DNA of 64,000 bases, taken from the NCBI GenBank assembly GCA_965199185.1, contig CBDAQW010000028.1:1-64000 (forward strand). Reading direction: 5' to 3'. The stretch is from Endozoicomonas sp965199185 (GTDB taxonomy: Bacteria > Pseudomonadota > Gammaproteobacteria > Pseudomonadales > Endozoicomonadaceae). Shown here in pieces: positions 8,970 through 18,336 of this stretch; the stretch's first letter is position 1, and each line of letters begins with the position of its first letter. The translations under genes and the position numbers were made by a program. Below the pieces are notes generated by a model. It made no database searches. It saw only the letters and a list, made by a program, of their open reading frames with translations, and was not told the origin of the DNA.

Positions 8970-11309
8970 TAATGAACCACAGAAACCTCCTACTTCAAAA
9001 AGAGAGACGGCAGAATTAGCCGTAATCAGATCAAAGTCATACCTTTCTGTCAGGTAGAGATTGCCCCAGTCACTGATTGATGTACGCACGATATAGACCA
9101 GTGCGTAGCTGATTCCGAGTAGCCAGATATATTTATTGCCAATGACGTACTTTCTCAGGATTTCCCGATAAGACAAACCGCTATCCTGGTACTCATTAAG
9201 CTGTTCAAGGTGGTCATTACGCCAGGAACCAATACTGGGTAGACCCATTGTTTTTGGTGTATCTCTCAAGTAAAAACAGAGAAACAGCCCCACAATAACG
9301 CCAATGCAGCCGGGTACGATAAAACCGTAAAGCCAGCTGTAATGCAAAGTGAGATAACTAACCAGTAAGGGAATCAATGCTCCGCCGATATTATGAGCTG
9401 TATTCCACAATCCCCACCAGCACCCTCGTTCCGACTGAGAATACCAGCTGGTTAGGAGTCTGGCGCAAGCTGGAGCCCCCCACCCCTGAAACCAGGCATT
9501 GAGCACCCATAGAAATGTCAGCATCAAAACGGAGCTGGAGAACCCAAACAGTATATTGATGATGCCGGTCATGATTAACCCGAACCCCATAAAGTAACGG
9601 GGACGGGAGTTATCGGACATCATGCCGGAAATAAATTTAGAGCAGCCATAGCAGAGATAAAAGAGCGTTGACATCATGCCAATATCTGCTTTCTCGAGAC
9701 CGAGATCGCTGATCATGACGGGCATCACATAGTTGAAATTCTTACGTGTAAAGTAAAAAGCAGCATACCCAACGTACATGGTAAACATGATATGGACACG
9801 CCAGTATCGATACAGGTTATCAATGTTATCCTTTGGCACGTTTTTATGGTTGCTAACTGGTGATGAGTCCATACGACTGAGTACTTATATCAATGGAAGA
9901 ACAATACAAATCTCTGTGCCTTCACGGTATTGATTGCCCGGTTCTGATCGCTCTGAATGAATTTGCAATGTACCACCCAGAGCCTGCACGCGCTCTTTCA
10001 TTCCTTTTAGACCAAACCCCTGAAAAGTGTCTTTAGTGTTTAGCCCGATACCATTATCCCGGATAAATAGAGTAACTTTGTCGTCAAGATGAATATTGAC
10101 AGAGGCATATGATGCCCGAGCATGCTTCACCGTATTATTTAAAGCTTCCTGGCAGATGCGATAAATAGTGACCTTAGTGGTGTCACTCAAGTCTGTATAA
10201 TTCAGATCAGATTTGTATGGCTTATCCAGATTAATCTCTACGACTAATCCATTGGCTTCACATTCCAGGTCTGAGATAAGCTGTAACAGGGCATCCTTGA
10301 TGCCGAGATCATCCAGAATTTTAGGTCGTAACCGACTGAGCAATCCTTTGGTGGTGTCATAGACATTCAGTGACAACTTTTCGATAGTAGAGGCGCACAG
10401 CTCACTGGTTGATACATCATTAACCCGTTTAATAATACTCGCCTGCATGCGGATAGCGGTAATATTTTGCCCAATCTCATCATGCAACTCACGAGCGACT
10501 TCACGCCGTACCGATTCTTCAGTCTTAACCAGCTGAGTGGATAAATTTTGATTTCTATTCAGTTCGCTACGCAGTAGCTCGTTAAGATCTCGTTGCTTCT
10601 GAATTCCTATTCCCAGAAAAATACCAGTGAGACTTTGAGCACAAAGAGAAAGTAGAAGGTCAGTGACTTCTAGCTGAGAAATACGACCACGGGCAGCTAT
10701 TAAAACTACACTATTTAGCAATGTACCGATCAGTGCTCCTTGCCACCCGTATCGATAGGCTAACAGCACTATAGGTATCGCAAGACAGAATGGAGCAAAG
10801 CTGTGCATGTCATCGGGCAAGCCTATCTGCAGTGAAATACTCAAAGCGAACAAGGTGGTGTAGAGCATGATATGGCGAAAACGCAGCCGCACTGAATGAG
10901 AAATATGATTGGTTGTTAATGGTACCCAAACAGATAATTCCTGAGTAGATGGCAGAAGGGCACCAGCATTACACCTCCGGTAATGCTGGCCAGAAAAAGT
11001 AATAGAAGTTCAGGCTTCGGTACGTCAATTAACGAAACATTGATACAGCTCTGTAACAGAACGGTACTCCCCATAAACGACAGTTTTTTCCACTGTTCAC
11101 TATAAAAGAGAGGCTTTAAATTCCACAGTAGCGGGAGGCTGGCAAGGCTGGCTGCAAGTACTGAGAACCACTGTGATTGTCCTAGCAGAATGGCCAGAGA
11201 GATTGTTAAACACCATTCTGCAAGGTACACCGCCAGCCAGTATTTGCGGGAAATATGCAGACAGACACCCAAACGCAGTGCAAAAGGGAAAAACAGAATG
11301 GCTAACTTA

Positions 11310-12567
11310 CAATACTTCGGACAGTTTCCGCCAGATGCGGCCATGAGAGAAAACAGCGAAAATGGAGAAGCTCACCCCCTCCATTCGCTGATACTTTTCT
11401 CTCATGGAAAACATAGTAAAGGCTGCTCTGGACGGCATGTCCAGTGTTAAAAAGCCCCAGAAAACCTTCATCGCGCTGCTTCTCTCTGCTCTCATAGTGG
11501 TTCAGGGCAAAGCCAACTTTCGGAATATGAGTCGATATTCCCCGATGAGTGAGAAACGCTTTAGTCGCTGGTCTCGCCGTTCCTTCGACTTTTCCAGTTT
11601 CAACTGCCTGATGCTCTCTGATGTAGTTGAGAAAGCTCAGGAGTTAATAGCTGCTCTCGATGCCAGCTTTATGACCAAAAGTGGCAAGAAGACGGATGGG
11701 CTCGGAATGTTTTGGCGTGGCTGCACAAGTCGCTCTGAGCGAGGACTTGAGCTATCCCTTCTCAGTGTTATAGACCTTCAATCCAATACAGCGTATGCAC
11801 TGGATGCTGAGCAGACCCTTGATGAAGACGGTAAAACTCGCGTCGACCTCTATGCAGAGCAGGTTATTCGTGCAGAAAAAATTCTGAATCTTGGTATCAG
11901 CTATCTGTCTGTAGACGCCTATTACTTCAAGGAAAAATTTGTATCCGCTGTGGTTGCTACTGGCCTCCAGATCGTTGGCAAGTTAAGAAATGATGCCGAC
12001 CTGCTGTGGCTCTACACCGGTTCATATTCTGGCAGTGGACGCCCAAGAATTTATGATGGTAAGGTCAACCCTGACAAAGATCTACACCGCTTTGAGCACG
12101 TAGGCCAGCTGGAAAGCGGAGAAAATATCTATACCGCAGTACATTCCAAATGTCTGAAACGTCGTATATTGTTGCGGACTCAGCGAGGCACCAAAATGGG
12201 TGTATCGCTGCTCTACTCAACCCAGAGACGCGATGACAATCATCAAATGTTACAAAGCCAGGTTTCAGATCGAATTTATTCCGGGATGCAAGCAGTACAC
12301 AGGGTTGATGGACGCCAATCTTGCCGGAAAGAGTGTATCCACACACAAATCAATGCGTTTACAGCCCTGAATGCATAGCTGGAAGACCTGGAAGAAAAAA
12401 ATACCGATGAAGAAACCGTGATTTCTATCGCCACCTGGAAACGCCGAAAGTTCAATCAGCACTTGTGTGTAAAGTTTTTGGGAAAGATTTACCCATGAGC
12501 AATGAAAAAGTCATGACACTTACCGACAACTCAGTAGCTTAGCTGCATGAAAGTGTCCGAAGTGTTG
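11310..12567 (+). mobile_element. IS4-family insertion sequence (1258 bp) inside uhpB
   Basis: Inverted ends CAAtACTTCGGACAgTTTC (11310) and its counterpart CAAcACTTCGGACAcTTTC (reverse from 12567) differ at two positions over 19 bases. The flanks carry a direct repeat AACTTA (11304-11309 and 12568-12573), the likely target duplication. Removing the element and one repeat restores an open uhpB frame. The transposase inside is broken. Confidence 0.85.
11404..12540 (+). pseudogene. IS4-family transposase, multiply frameshifted
   Basis: The main frame (11404-12378) includes LDASFMTKSGKKTDGL with the first catalytic Asp and YLSVDAYYFKEKFV with the second. From about 12165 that frame loses sense. 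The expected Y-x2-R-x3-E block of IS4 transposases (CYKARFQIEF) is found in another frame around 12245-12290, and the C-terminal tail (NTDEETVISIATWKRRKFNQ, KDLPMSNEKVMTL) runs on in further frames to about 12540. At least two shifts are therefore needed to rebuild the protein, so the element is not autonomously mobile. Confidence 0.8.
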
Positions 12568-12679
12568 AACTTAGCGTCTAGTACAAAATGGTAAGAGATA
12601 ACCCAAAGACAGAACCAGCAACAGGATATGGCGAGAAACAAGCTCAGATTGATTATCGGAACATTGCGCATGACAAGGG

Positions 12680-13288
12680 TTATATCACTTCTGATTCAAA
12701 GCAGCGGGCTAATGCAACATTATTCGTTACACCCAATTTGTCCATGGCATTGGCCCGGTGGACATGTACAGTCTTGGGGCTAAGTTGCAATCTTGAAGCG
12801 ATATCTCGTACTTCCATCCCCTTTGCTAGCAATTCACCTATTTGCCGCTCACGTTTAGTCAGGTTGGTCAGTGAACTAACCGAATGATTTGCCGATGCCA
12901 GCTTTAGAGCGATATCGGGTGTCAGGTAGCAACCTCCTGAATAAGCCGTACGCACTGCTTGAATAAGCTCATCAGGACTACAGCGTTTACTAAGATACCC
13001 TTTAGCACCAGTATTCAGTGCGTTCTCTACCATAGTTGCCGAGTCATGCACACTGAGCATAATGCAGGCAAGCCCGGAAGGCATATCACTTAGAAGGCTC
13101 AGCCCACTTTCATCTGGCATGGATATATCAAGAATACAAACATGCGCCTGACAACCAGAGAGTTTACGTCGTGCTTCTGCAGCAGAACTAAATTGTCCTA
13201 CCACCTGAATATCATCTTCCAGAGAGAGTAATTGCGCGAAACCAGAGCGTACGATCGTATGATCATCAACGAGAGCTACATTGATCAT
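12680..13288 (-). CDS. uhpA: UhpA-type response regulator, NarL/FixJ family
   Basis: A 202-residue protein with a receiver domain (VALVDDHTIVRSGF acidic pocket, CILDISMPDESG with phospho-acceptor Asp54, SKRC region with the conserved Lys) and a LuxR-type helix-turn-helix (LTKRERQIGELLAKG, IASRLQLSPKTVHVHR). Length and sequence match UhpA, the cytoplasmic activator of the hexose-phosphate transporter gene uhpT. The stop is 8 bases before the uhpB start. The gene is intact although both its kinase and the sensor are disrupted, so it can no longer be phosphorylated by its normal route. About 90 bp after the uhpT terminator probably hold its own promoter. Confidence 0.9.
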   Translation of the reverse strand: MINVALVDDHTIVRSGFAQLLSLEDDIQVVGQFSSAAEARRKLSGCQAHVCILDISMPDESGLSLLSDMPSGLACIMLSVHDSATMVENALNTGAKGYLSKRCSPDELIQAVRTAYSGGCYLTPDIALKLASANHSVSSLTNLTKRERQIGELLAKGMEVRDIASRLQLSPKTVHVHRANAMDKLGVTNNVALARCFESEVI

Positions 13289-13381
13289 AATGAAAACCTA
13301 AGATGGTTCAGTGAAAGAAATGTCTGCAAAGAAGGCAACTGGCAATGGAACCTATGGGAAGAAAAGAGGCAATTTAACAAC

Positions 13382-13417
13382 AAAAAAGTCCGGGTAAAAC
13401 TGAAGCAGCTTTACCCG
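13382..13417 (-). terminator. Rho-independent terminator of uhpT
   Basis: CGGGTAAA and TTTACCCG pair around an 11-base loop (13391-13417). On the minus strand the stem is followed by ACTTTTTTG. It lies 28 bases beyond the uhpT stop and separates uhpT from uhpA. Confidence 0.8.
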
Positions 13418-13444
13418 TCAACCGTAGTGAAATATATGGTTTAC

Positions 13445-14839
13445 TTATGAAGGTTGAGTAGCCCGTTGAAGACGATCTTCACGGCGGATTTTTTTCTCTT
13501 CAGCAATAGCGACAAAGGCAAGCATGACGATACATAAGATAGCAGCGGTATCCAGAGCAACAAATGTCCCCTTCCAGCCGGTCAGGCCAAAGATAGGCGT
13601 ACCATCTGCAATCATGCCCAAGCCTAATTTAGCAAAGCTATCACCAATCAGATAAGCGAAGGTGCCTTTGATGCCATCTGCAACACTGATGGCTTTTTTC
13701 GGTACAAAACCCACCGCAGCAACGCCGATAAGAAGTTGAGGACCAAACACCAGGAACCCCAGTACAAACAGAGAGCCAAGATACATAAACTCATTGGTTG
13801 CATGCTGATAAAACTCAAGCGTAAATACGATCATGATCAGGGAGATACAAGCAACCAGTGCTCGGCGACCTTTAGCCAGATCAGACAAATATCCCCACAT
13901 CAGAGTACCAACCAGCGCGCCAACTTCAAACAGAGTGAAACCGGAAATAGCCGCTTCTTTGGAGAAACCCAGCTCCTGATACGCATAGATCGTAGACCAC
14001 TGATCAATACCAATACGAACAACATAGAGGAAAATATTAGCGAAGCAGAGCAGCCAGATGACCTTGTTCATCAGAATATATTTCAAGAAGATTTCGCGCT
14101 TAGACATATTATTTTCTTCAGCAGCGATGTCTTCTTCACTGATTTCTTCTTCAAATAATTCTTCAGCAGTACCAAGACCATAGGATTCTGGTGAGTCACT
14201 GCCATAACGGAATGCAATAAGCGCAACGATCATGCCGATAATAGAAGGGAAGATAAACATACCCAGAACATGACCGCCAAACAAATAGTTAGCACCAAAC
14301 AGCGCAACACCAGCAGCGCCAGCACCACCTACGTTATGAGACATATTCCACATACCGATATAGGTGCCGCGTTTTTTCTTGGGCGTCCATTTGGTAATGG
14401 TTGAATAACTGCATGGACCACCAGAGCTTTGGAAAAGTCCGCTCATGCCGTAAAAGCCGATCATCATGAACAGACTGGTGCTGGATGCTCCCATGCTGAC
14501 GCCAAAGCCAATCATACAGATTGATGACATGAGCAGCATGAAAGGCAAAAACTGTTTGGTGTTTTTACCATCAGCAAAATAGGATACAGCGGTTTTACCG
14601 ATGCCATAAGTAATAGAAAACGCAAGGCCAATCATACCCAGATCGGTCATGGACAGACCGTAGGTCTCAACCATATCGTTTTGAGCTACGTTAAAGTTTT
14701 TACGGATCAGATACATGCAGAGGTAACCGATGAATACAACCAGATACGATTGCATAAATGGCTTAAACCACATCTTTCTGCGCTCTTCTACAGGTATATC
14801 CAGCGTCGGCTGGCGCACCTGATCTAGCATCTTCAACAT
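13445..14839 (-). CDS. uhpT: Hexose-phosphate:phosphate antiporter UhpT
   Basis: An MFS antiporter of 464 residues, the length of E. coli UhpT (463). I choose the Met at 14839 (MLKMLDQVRQPTLDIP) over the frame's upstream Met because AGGAG lies 6 bases before it and the N-terminus then matches UhpT. Twelve membrane helices are visible. Near-identical family blocks include RRKMWFKPFMQSYLVVFIGY, LIRKNFNVAQND, GKNTKQFLPFML and FGPQLLIGVAAVGFVPKKA. It imports glucose-6-phosphate and related sugar phosphates in exchange for phosphate. The transporter is intact and has its own terminator. It sits upstream of uhpA, unlike the E. coli uhpABC-uhpT order. Confidence 0.95.
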   Translation of the reverse strand: MLKMLDQVRQPTLDIPVEERRKMWFKPFMQSYLVVFIGYLCMYLIRKNFNVAQNDMVETYGLSMTDLGMIGLAFSITYGIGKTAVSYFADGKNTKQFLPFMLLMSSICMIGFGVSMGASSTSLFMMIGFYGMSGLFQSSGGPCSYSTITKWTPKKKRGTYIGMWNMSHNVGGAGAAGVALFGANYLFGGHVLGMFIFPSIIGMIVALIAFRYGSDSPESYGLGTAEELFEEEISEEDIAAEENNMSKREIFLKYILMNKVIWLLCFANIFLYVVRIGIDQWSTIYAYQELGFSKEAAISGFTLFEVGALVGTLMWGYLSDLAKGRRALVACISLIMIVFTLEFYQHATNEFMYLGSLFVLGFLVFGPQLLIGVAAVGFVPKKAISVADGIKGTFAYLIGDSFAKLGLGMIADGTPIFGLTGWKGTFVALDTAAILCIVMLAFVAIAEEKKIRREDRLQRATQPS

Positions 14840-15158
14840 AATAACTCCTGACTTTATTGGGGATACCTGAAAGTATAAAGATGCACTAACGTCAGAGACT
14901 TGAGACAAAAACCTATCTCATCTAGGAAATAGTCTCGATTATATAGGATAGATGTAAAAAGTTTGATCTTGGTCAATTTTGTCCAATTAATTGAAGTAAT
15001 GGACACCTCTTATGATGGATTATTCAGGGATGACCGCCTGACATGCAATCAATACCATCCGGCAGTCAAAGAAGTAAAAAGCTATGTCAGTGCCCTGAAT
15101 CCGGGGTTTAACACAGTGAGGAAAGCCGACCTGTTGAGATGACAAGACATCTTTGTAC
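14840..15158. other. Intergenic region upstream of uhpT
   Basis: 319 bp that should contain the uhpT promoter and any UhpA-binding sites. The half nearest uhpT is AT-rich and non-coding. The distal half holds a plus-strand 47-codon open frame described separately. No terminator with a clear U-tract is seen for the gene ending at 15159. Confidence 0.45.
14999..15142 (+). CDS. Possible small ORF or gene remnant, 47 residues
   Basis: ATG at 14999 opens 47 codons (MDTSYDGLFRDDRL ... TVRKADLLR) to a TGA at 15140. The composition is protein-like and polar, but there is no good ribosome site and no recognised family. It could be the tail of a lost gene or a chance frame. Confidence 0.2.
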   Translation: MDTSYDGLFRDDRLTCNQYHPAVKEVKSYVSALNPGFNTVRKADLLR

Positions 15159-16802
15159 TCAGGCAGACTTTGTTTCCCGTGTTTGTGTCCCCGAGTGCTC
15201 TAACCATTTCAACACCAATTTAAGCAAAACAGCCGAACCCACTATTTTGTCAATATAAGACACCCCAGTCCAAAAGATTGACCAACCACTACGCAAGTCG
15301 ACATCTTTATCTGTCGAGAACAAGACGGTCATTTTATCGTCTGAGAAGTAGCTGTTTTCATAACGTGTCGGACTGAGCCATCCGCCACCGGCATACCACT
15401 GACAATCCCATGCTTCAGGGTCGTCACTACAGGACTGATAGTAGATGGTCATATTTTTCTGATAGACCGACAGCTCAAGAGAGTAAAGAGTATCAGGAGA
15501 CAAATGATGCTCATAGCTCAGCATCTCAGGGCTTAATAACAGCCTGAGCGGATAATAAATAAACCAGGGCACAGGCCTTCGATAAATACTGTTTCGAGGA
15601 TCGTTGGTATTCACCTCCAGAGGAATTTCCCACAATGCCGAGCGACGAATACTTTGCTCTTTTGAGAGGGCGTTCAATGACATCTTGATGCCCTTGCCAT
15701 CTTCTATGTACATCGTGGACTGTTCGAAAGGCCAGGAAAAGTTATTATAAAACTGATATAACTGCACCCTGACGACCATTCCTCCAAAAAAGCTCCCGGT
15801 GTCCGATGCAAATTCCTGCAAAGCAACGTGAGACGCATCCTGAGTAATCAGGCTTACTGGATATGCTTTTTGATGTCGGCGGCCATCAACCCCAATGGCA
15901 CTCTGCCAAATAAGAGAATCCATTGCTTCACCATCGTAGGATTCAGGGAGCGTAAAGGCATTACCTGAGCGAGATTTTATCCGGGCAACTGGTAACACCC
16001 GAAAGCCTACCTTATACACAGCGCCTTTTTTGCACTGCATTTTTTCAGAATCAAAACCGTCTTGCTCAATAGGCATTACCTGATACTGATTGCGTTGCTT
16101 GTTAAAGCTCAGATAAGGATTCATAACACTGGAAGCAAAAAAATAACCCGCGCCATTATCAAAAATAATTTCTTCCCGCTCACCGGGGAGAAGATCATAT
16201 CCGTTAGCCAGCCTGGGAATAAATTCTGGGTGGTCAGGATTCCAGATGGTTGTATCTTTTTTGAGAAACTGAACTTCAAATCGCATTGCTTCCTGCTGAC
16301 AGAAAATAGAATCCTGTTTACTGATATCAGCCCAACAGGTTTTTGCCTCCTCTCTGCAATCCTTTTTAGAATCCTTATCTGATGATGGCGAACACACCGT
16401 TTGGGTTCCACATACATAAGCATCCGTTGTGAGTTCACACGCTTCCCACCACCAATGAATATGAGAAGGGTAGTTTAATTCCCCTGTCCACTCAGGAGCA
16501 GGCAAATCACGGAGCATTTGATAAGCCCCATGCGCATCGTAAGCCAGTTTATCTCGCCAGATTTCTTCATCAAACGGCTGCCAGGTTCTGGTCTCAACAT
16601 GTTGCCTCCCGCCACACCGCAACTCTTCCGAATAAAAATTGCGTGTCCTACTCTCAGGAAAGGTTACACCCGGGCAAAACTGACTCTCACGCACTTGTGG
16701 TGCCTTGCGCTCAAAGCAATGATAATCGAAAGCCTTAACGCAGTTGCTCCATATAAACAACAATAGTAAGCACAGCCTGAGTACAACCCATAACTGGAGC
16801 AT
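15159..16802 (-). CDS. Secreted or membrane-anchored Cys-rich hypothetical protein
   Basis: A 547-residue protein with a signal peptide (MLQLWVVLRLCLLLLFIWSN, cleavage near ..VKA). It is rich in Cys and Trp; more than a dozen Cys lie in the mature part, concentrated between residues 25 and 180 and again near 455-475 (SCSDDPEAWDCQW), suggesting disulfides in the periplasm or outside the cell. The last 30 residues form a hydrophobic helix (YIDKIVGSAVLLKLVLKW) that may anchor it. No family is recognised. It starts 3 bases after the preceding gene's stop (16806), so the two are almost certainly one transcription unit and may work together. Confidence 0.6.
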   Translation of the reverse strand: MLQLWVVLRLCLLLLFIWSNCVKAFDYHCFERKAPQVRESQFCPGVTFPESRTRNFYSEELRCGGRQHVETRTWQPFDEEIWRDKLAYDAHGAYQMLRDLPAPEWTGELNYPSHIHWWWEACELTTDAYVCGTQTVCSPSSDKDSKKDCREEAKTCWADISKQDSIFCQQEAMRFEVQFLKKDTTIWNPDHPEFIPRLANGYDLLPGEREEIIFDNGAGYFFASSVMNPYLSFNKQRNQYQVMPIEQDGFDSEKMQCKKGAVYKVGFRVLPVARIKSRSGNAFTLPESYDGEAMDSLIWQSAIGVDGRRHQKAYPVSLITQDASHVALQEFASDTGSFFGGMVVRVQLYQFYNNFSWPFEQSTMYIEDGKGIKMSLNALSKEQSIRRSALWEIPLEVNTNDPRNSIYRRPVPWFIYYPLRLLLSPEMLSYEHHLSPDTLYSLELSVYQKNMTIYYQSCSDDPEAWDCQWYAGGGWLSPTRYENSYFSDDKMTVLFSTDKDVDLRSGWSIFWTGVSYIDKIVGSAVLLKLVLKWLEHSGTQTRETKSA

Positions 16803-16805
16803 GCA

Positions 16806-18311
16806 TCATAACCCCTGACGTTGTTTTCTTCTGCTAGTTGACTGACTGCCTGAAACGAGAAAGTTATAACTATTTTGCAACATTCGAGCCTCATCTTGTC
16901 TGGGTTCCAGAGACTCGAGCACACTTTTACATTGTGCCAATACGCTTTTAAAAGAATCGGCTTCAATAAAATCTATATCCTCTTCTATATCCTCTCCGTC
17001 ACCCTCACCAAATGTCTGGGCTTTCAATTCAGTGAAGTATTTTTTATTTTCTGGTGTACCGTAATAGTCAGCACGATACCTGTTTCTTATACGCCTCATA
17101 CCTCCGGGCTTAGTCAGCTCAAGCTCTTCCTCCAGATCTCGCTTTACCAGACCAATCATGATTTTTTTTGTCGTTTCTGCGTGCCTGCTCCCTGTTAAAA
17201 AAACGATGAAATTACGGGTCATTGTGGCTGTGCCTATCATGTCAACAGCACCGGAAGGTTTTCCCTGCAGTGTTGCCTCAGCTTCTCTGGCCAGGTTAAG
17301 TGCTACCGTCAAGGCTGTCGTTCCATATACCGGCACAGGCCCAACCTTCACAGAACTGAGCAAATAATCAAGATTGAATATCCGCTTATTGTATTGAACA
17401 GGAACACTTCCGATAGGTATACCGTAAACACTTCTGAGATAGGATCTGGCCCAAAACACCTCCTCAAGATGTTTCGCAGTTTCTTTTAAACCTTCAAGAT
17501 CTGAAGGCGTTCTGTACTTCTCAGAAGTACCAAAGGCATCTATAAAAGCTTCAAGCATCTGTCGTGTGTATTGATTGATACTTTGATTAATAATATTTCT
17601 GTCTCGCGTCGGGATCGTTTTCAGTAAAGCAATATTGTGCTTCATCTCTGCCAGCTGTTCAGACGTATACAACTTGAGGCTCTTGAGTTCGGCAAGATCA
17701 ATGCCCACCTGTTCGTAAACAGCCCGGTTAGGTAGCCTGATTCTGAATTTAAGCCAACTTAGCTCTCTTTCAAACCGCTGAAGCTGTTCAGAATAGTGTG
17801 ATTTGAGAGGGGTAAAATCCATTGAAAGCATAAGTTCTCTAAGGCTCTCCTCTCTCAGTGATGGTATCTGCAACAAGCTGTCTAAATGACCACGAAACAA
17901 GTCAATCAAGTGCTCATAATCTCTGACTGAGCCAAAGAAAGTGTTTAACTCCAACGAATCCGTCACGGAATCATCCGAATGCATTTTGAGCTTATAAACT
18001 GCATTAATTATTTCTTTTAGTTGTGCATTAAGATTTTCAACATTAGCATAGAGAGACTCATAAGCTCTTTGGTCTTTCTGTTTAAGGACATCAAGGTATT
18101 CTACTTGCAGCCGCGACTGATCAAAAAAGTGAATCTTATTGCCACCGCCTTCTGTGCCGTTAAGTTGCCCGACCAACCCCAGCTTTCCATCAATAAAGGT
18201 TGAACCAAACAACGAGTTTGCTGATAGATTTTCTGGAATACAAAAGACCAACGCTATAGCAAAAGAAAAGGTACACAGAAAAGATCGTAAGCAGGTTAAC
18301 GAACAGAACAT
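16806..18311 (-). CDS. Secreted helical hypothetical protein
   Basis: I start at the Met at 18311 because GAGGTGAA lies just before it and it opens a signal peptide (MFCSLTCLRSFLCTFSFAIA, cleavage near ..LSANS); the frame extends uselessly to 18383. The product has 501 residues. The mature protein is mostly amphipathic helices with probable coiled coils (residues 60-250). A small Gly/Ala segment (GTTALTVALNLAREAEATLQ) comes later, and an acidic stretch (EGDGEDIEEDIDFIEAD) precedes a basic end. No family is recognised. It is coupled to the Cys-rich secreted protein downstream and lies 25 bases after the ovoA remnant. Confidence 0.6.
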   Translation of the reverse strand: MFCSLTCLRSFLCTFSFAIALVFCIPENLSANSLFGSTFIDGKLGLVGQLNGTEGGGNKIHFFDQSRLQVEYLDVLKQKDQRAYESLYANVENLNAQLKEIINAVYKLKMHSDDSVTDSLELNTFFGSVRDYEHLIDLFRGHLDSLLQIPSLREESLRELMLSMDFTPLKSHYSEQLQRFERELSWLKFRIRLPNRAVYEQVGIDLAELKSLKLYTSEQLAEMKHNIALLKTIPTRDRNIINQSINQYTRQMLEAFIDAFGTSEKYRTPSDLEGLKETAKHLEEVFWARSYLRSVYGIPIGSVPVQYNKRIFNLDYLLSSVKVGPVPVYGTTALTVALNLAREAEATLQGKPSGAVDMIGTATMTRNFIVFLTGSRHAETTKKIMIGLVKRDLEEELELTKPGGMRRIRNRYRADYYGTPENKKYFTELKAQTFGEGDGEDIEEDIDFIEADSFKSVLAQCKSVLESLEPRQDEARMLQNSYNFLVSGSQSTSRRKQRQGL

Positions 18312-18336
18312 AAATTCACCTCTGTGCTGGTTTAAC

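Larger units (their letters stand above)
7495..9872 (-). pseudogene. uhpC: uhpC, sugar-phosphate sensor MFS protein, split by IS630 element
   Basis: The N-terminal two thirds lie at 9872 to 8970 and the C-terminal third at 7923 to 7495. Joining them across one TA restores codons exactly (GSL-VAGWGSDRL), giving one UhpC-like membrane protein of about 440 residues. Features include YFTRKNFNYVMPVMISDLGL at the start, the NAWFQGWGAPACARLLTSWY block and FGPQMLIGMAAAECSHK near the end. In E. coli UhpC senses external glucose-6-phosphate and activates the kinase UhpB. The insertion introduces a stop after three foreign codons and removes the last four helices, so function is lost. It lies 12 bases after the uhpB stop, in the usual uhpABC order. 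Confidence 0.9.
9885..12671 (-). pseudogene. uhpB: uhpB, sensor histidine kinase, split by IS4-family element and frameshifted
   Basis: The start codon is the ATG at 12671, 8 bases after the uhpA stop; MRNVPIIN leads into WFCLWVISYHF. Coding breaks at 12568 where the IS begins and resumes at 11309 with KLAILFFPFALRLG, matching the UhpB N-terminal membrane region. A second lesion lies at 10928-10930: one base is missing from a T run, and adding it gives YLFWVPLTTN and continues into the rest. The remainder (to 9885) has membrane helices, the phospho-acceptor block VRREVARELHDEIGQNI of NarX/UhpB-type kinases and an HATPase domain (DNGIGL, GFGLKGM). Two independent lesions mean it is not a working kinase. 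Confidence 0.9.
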
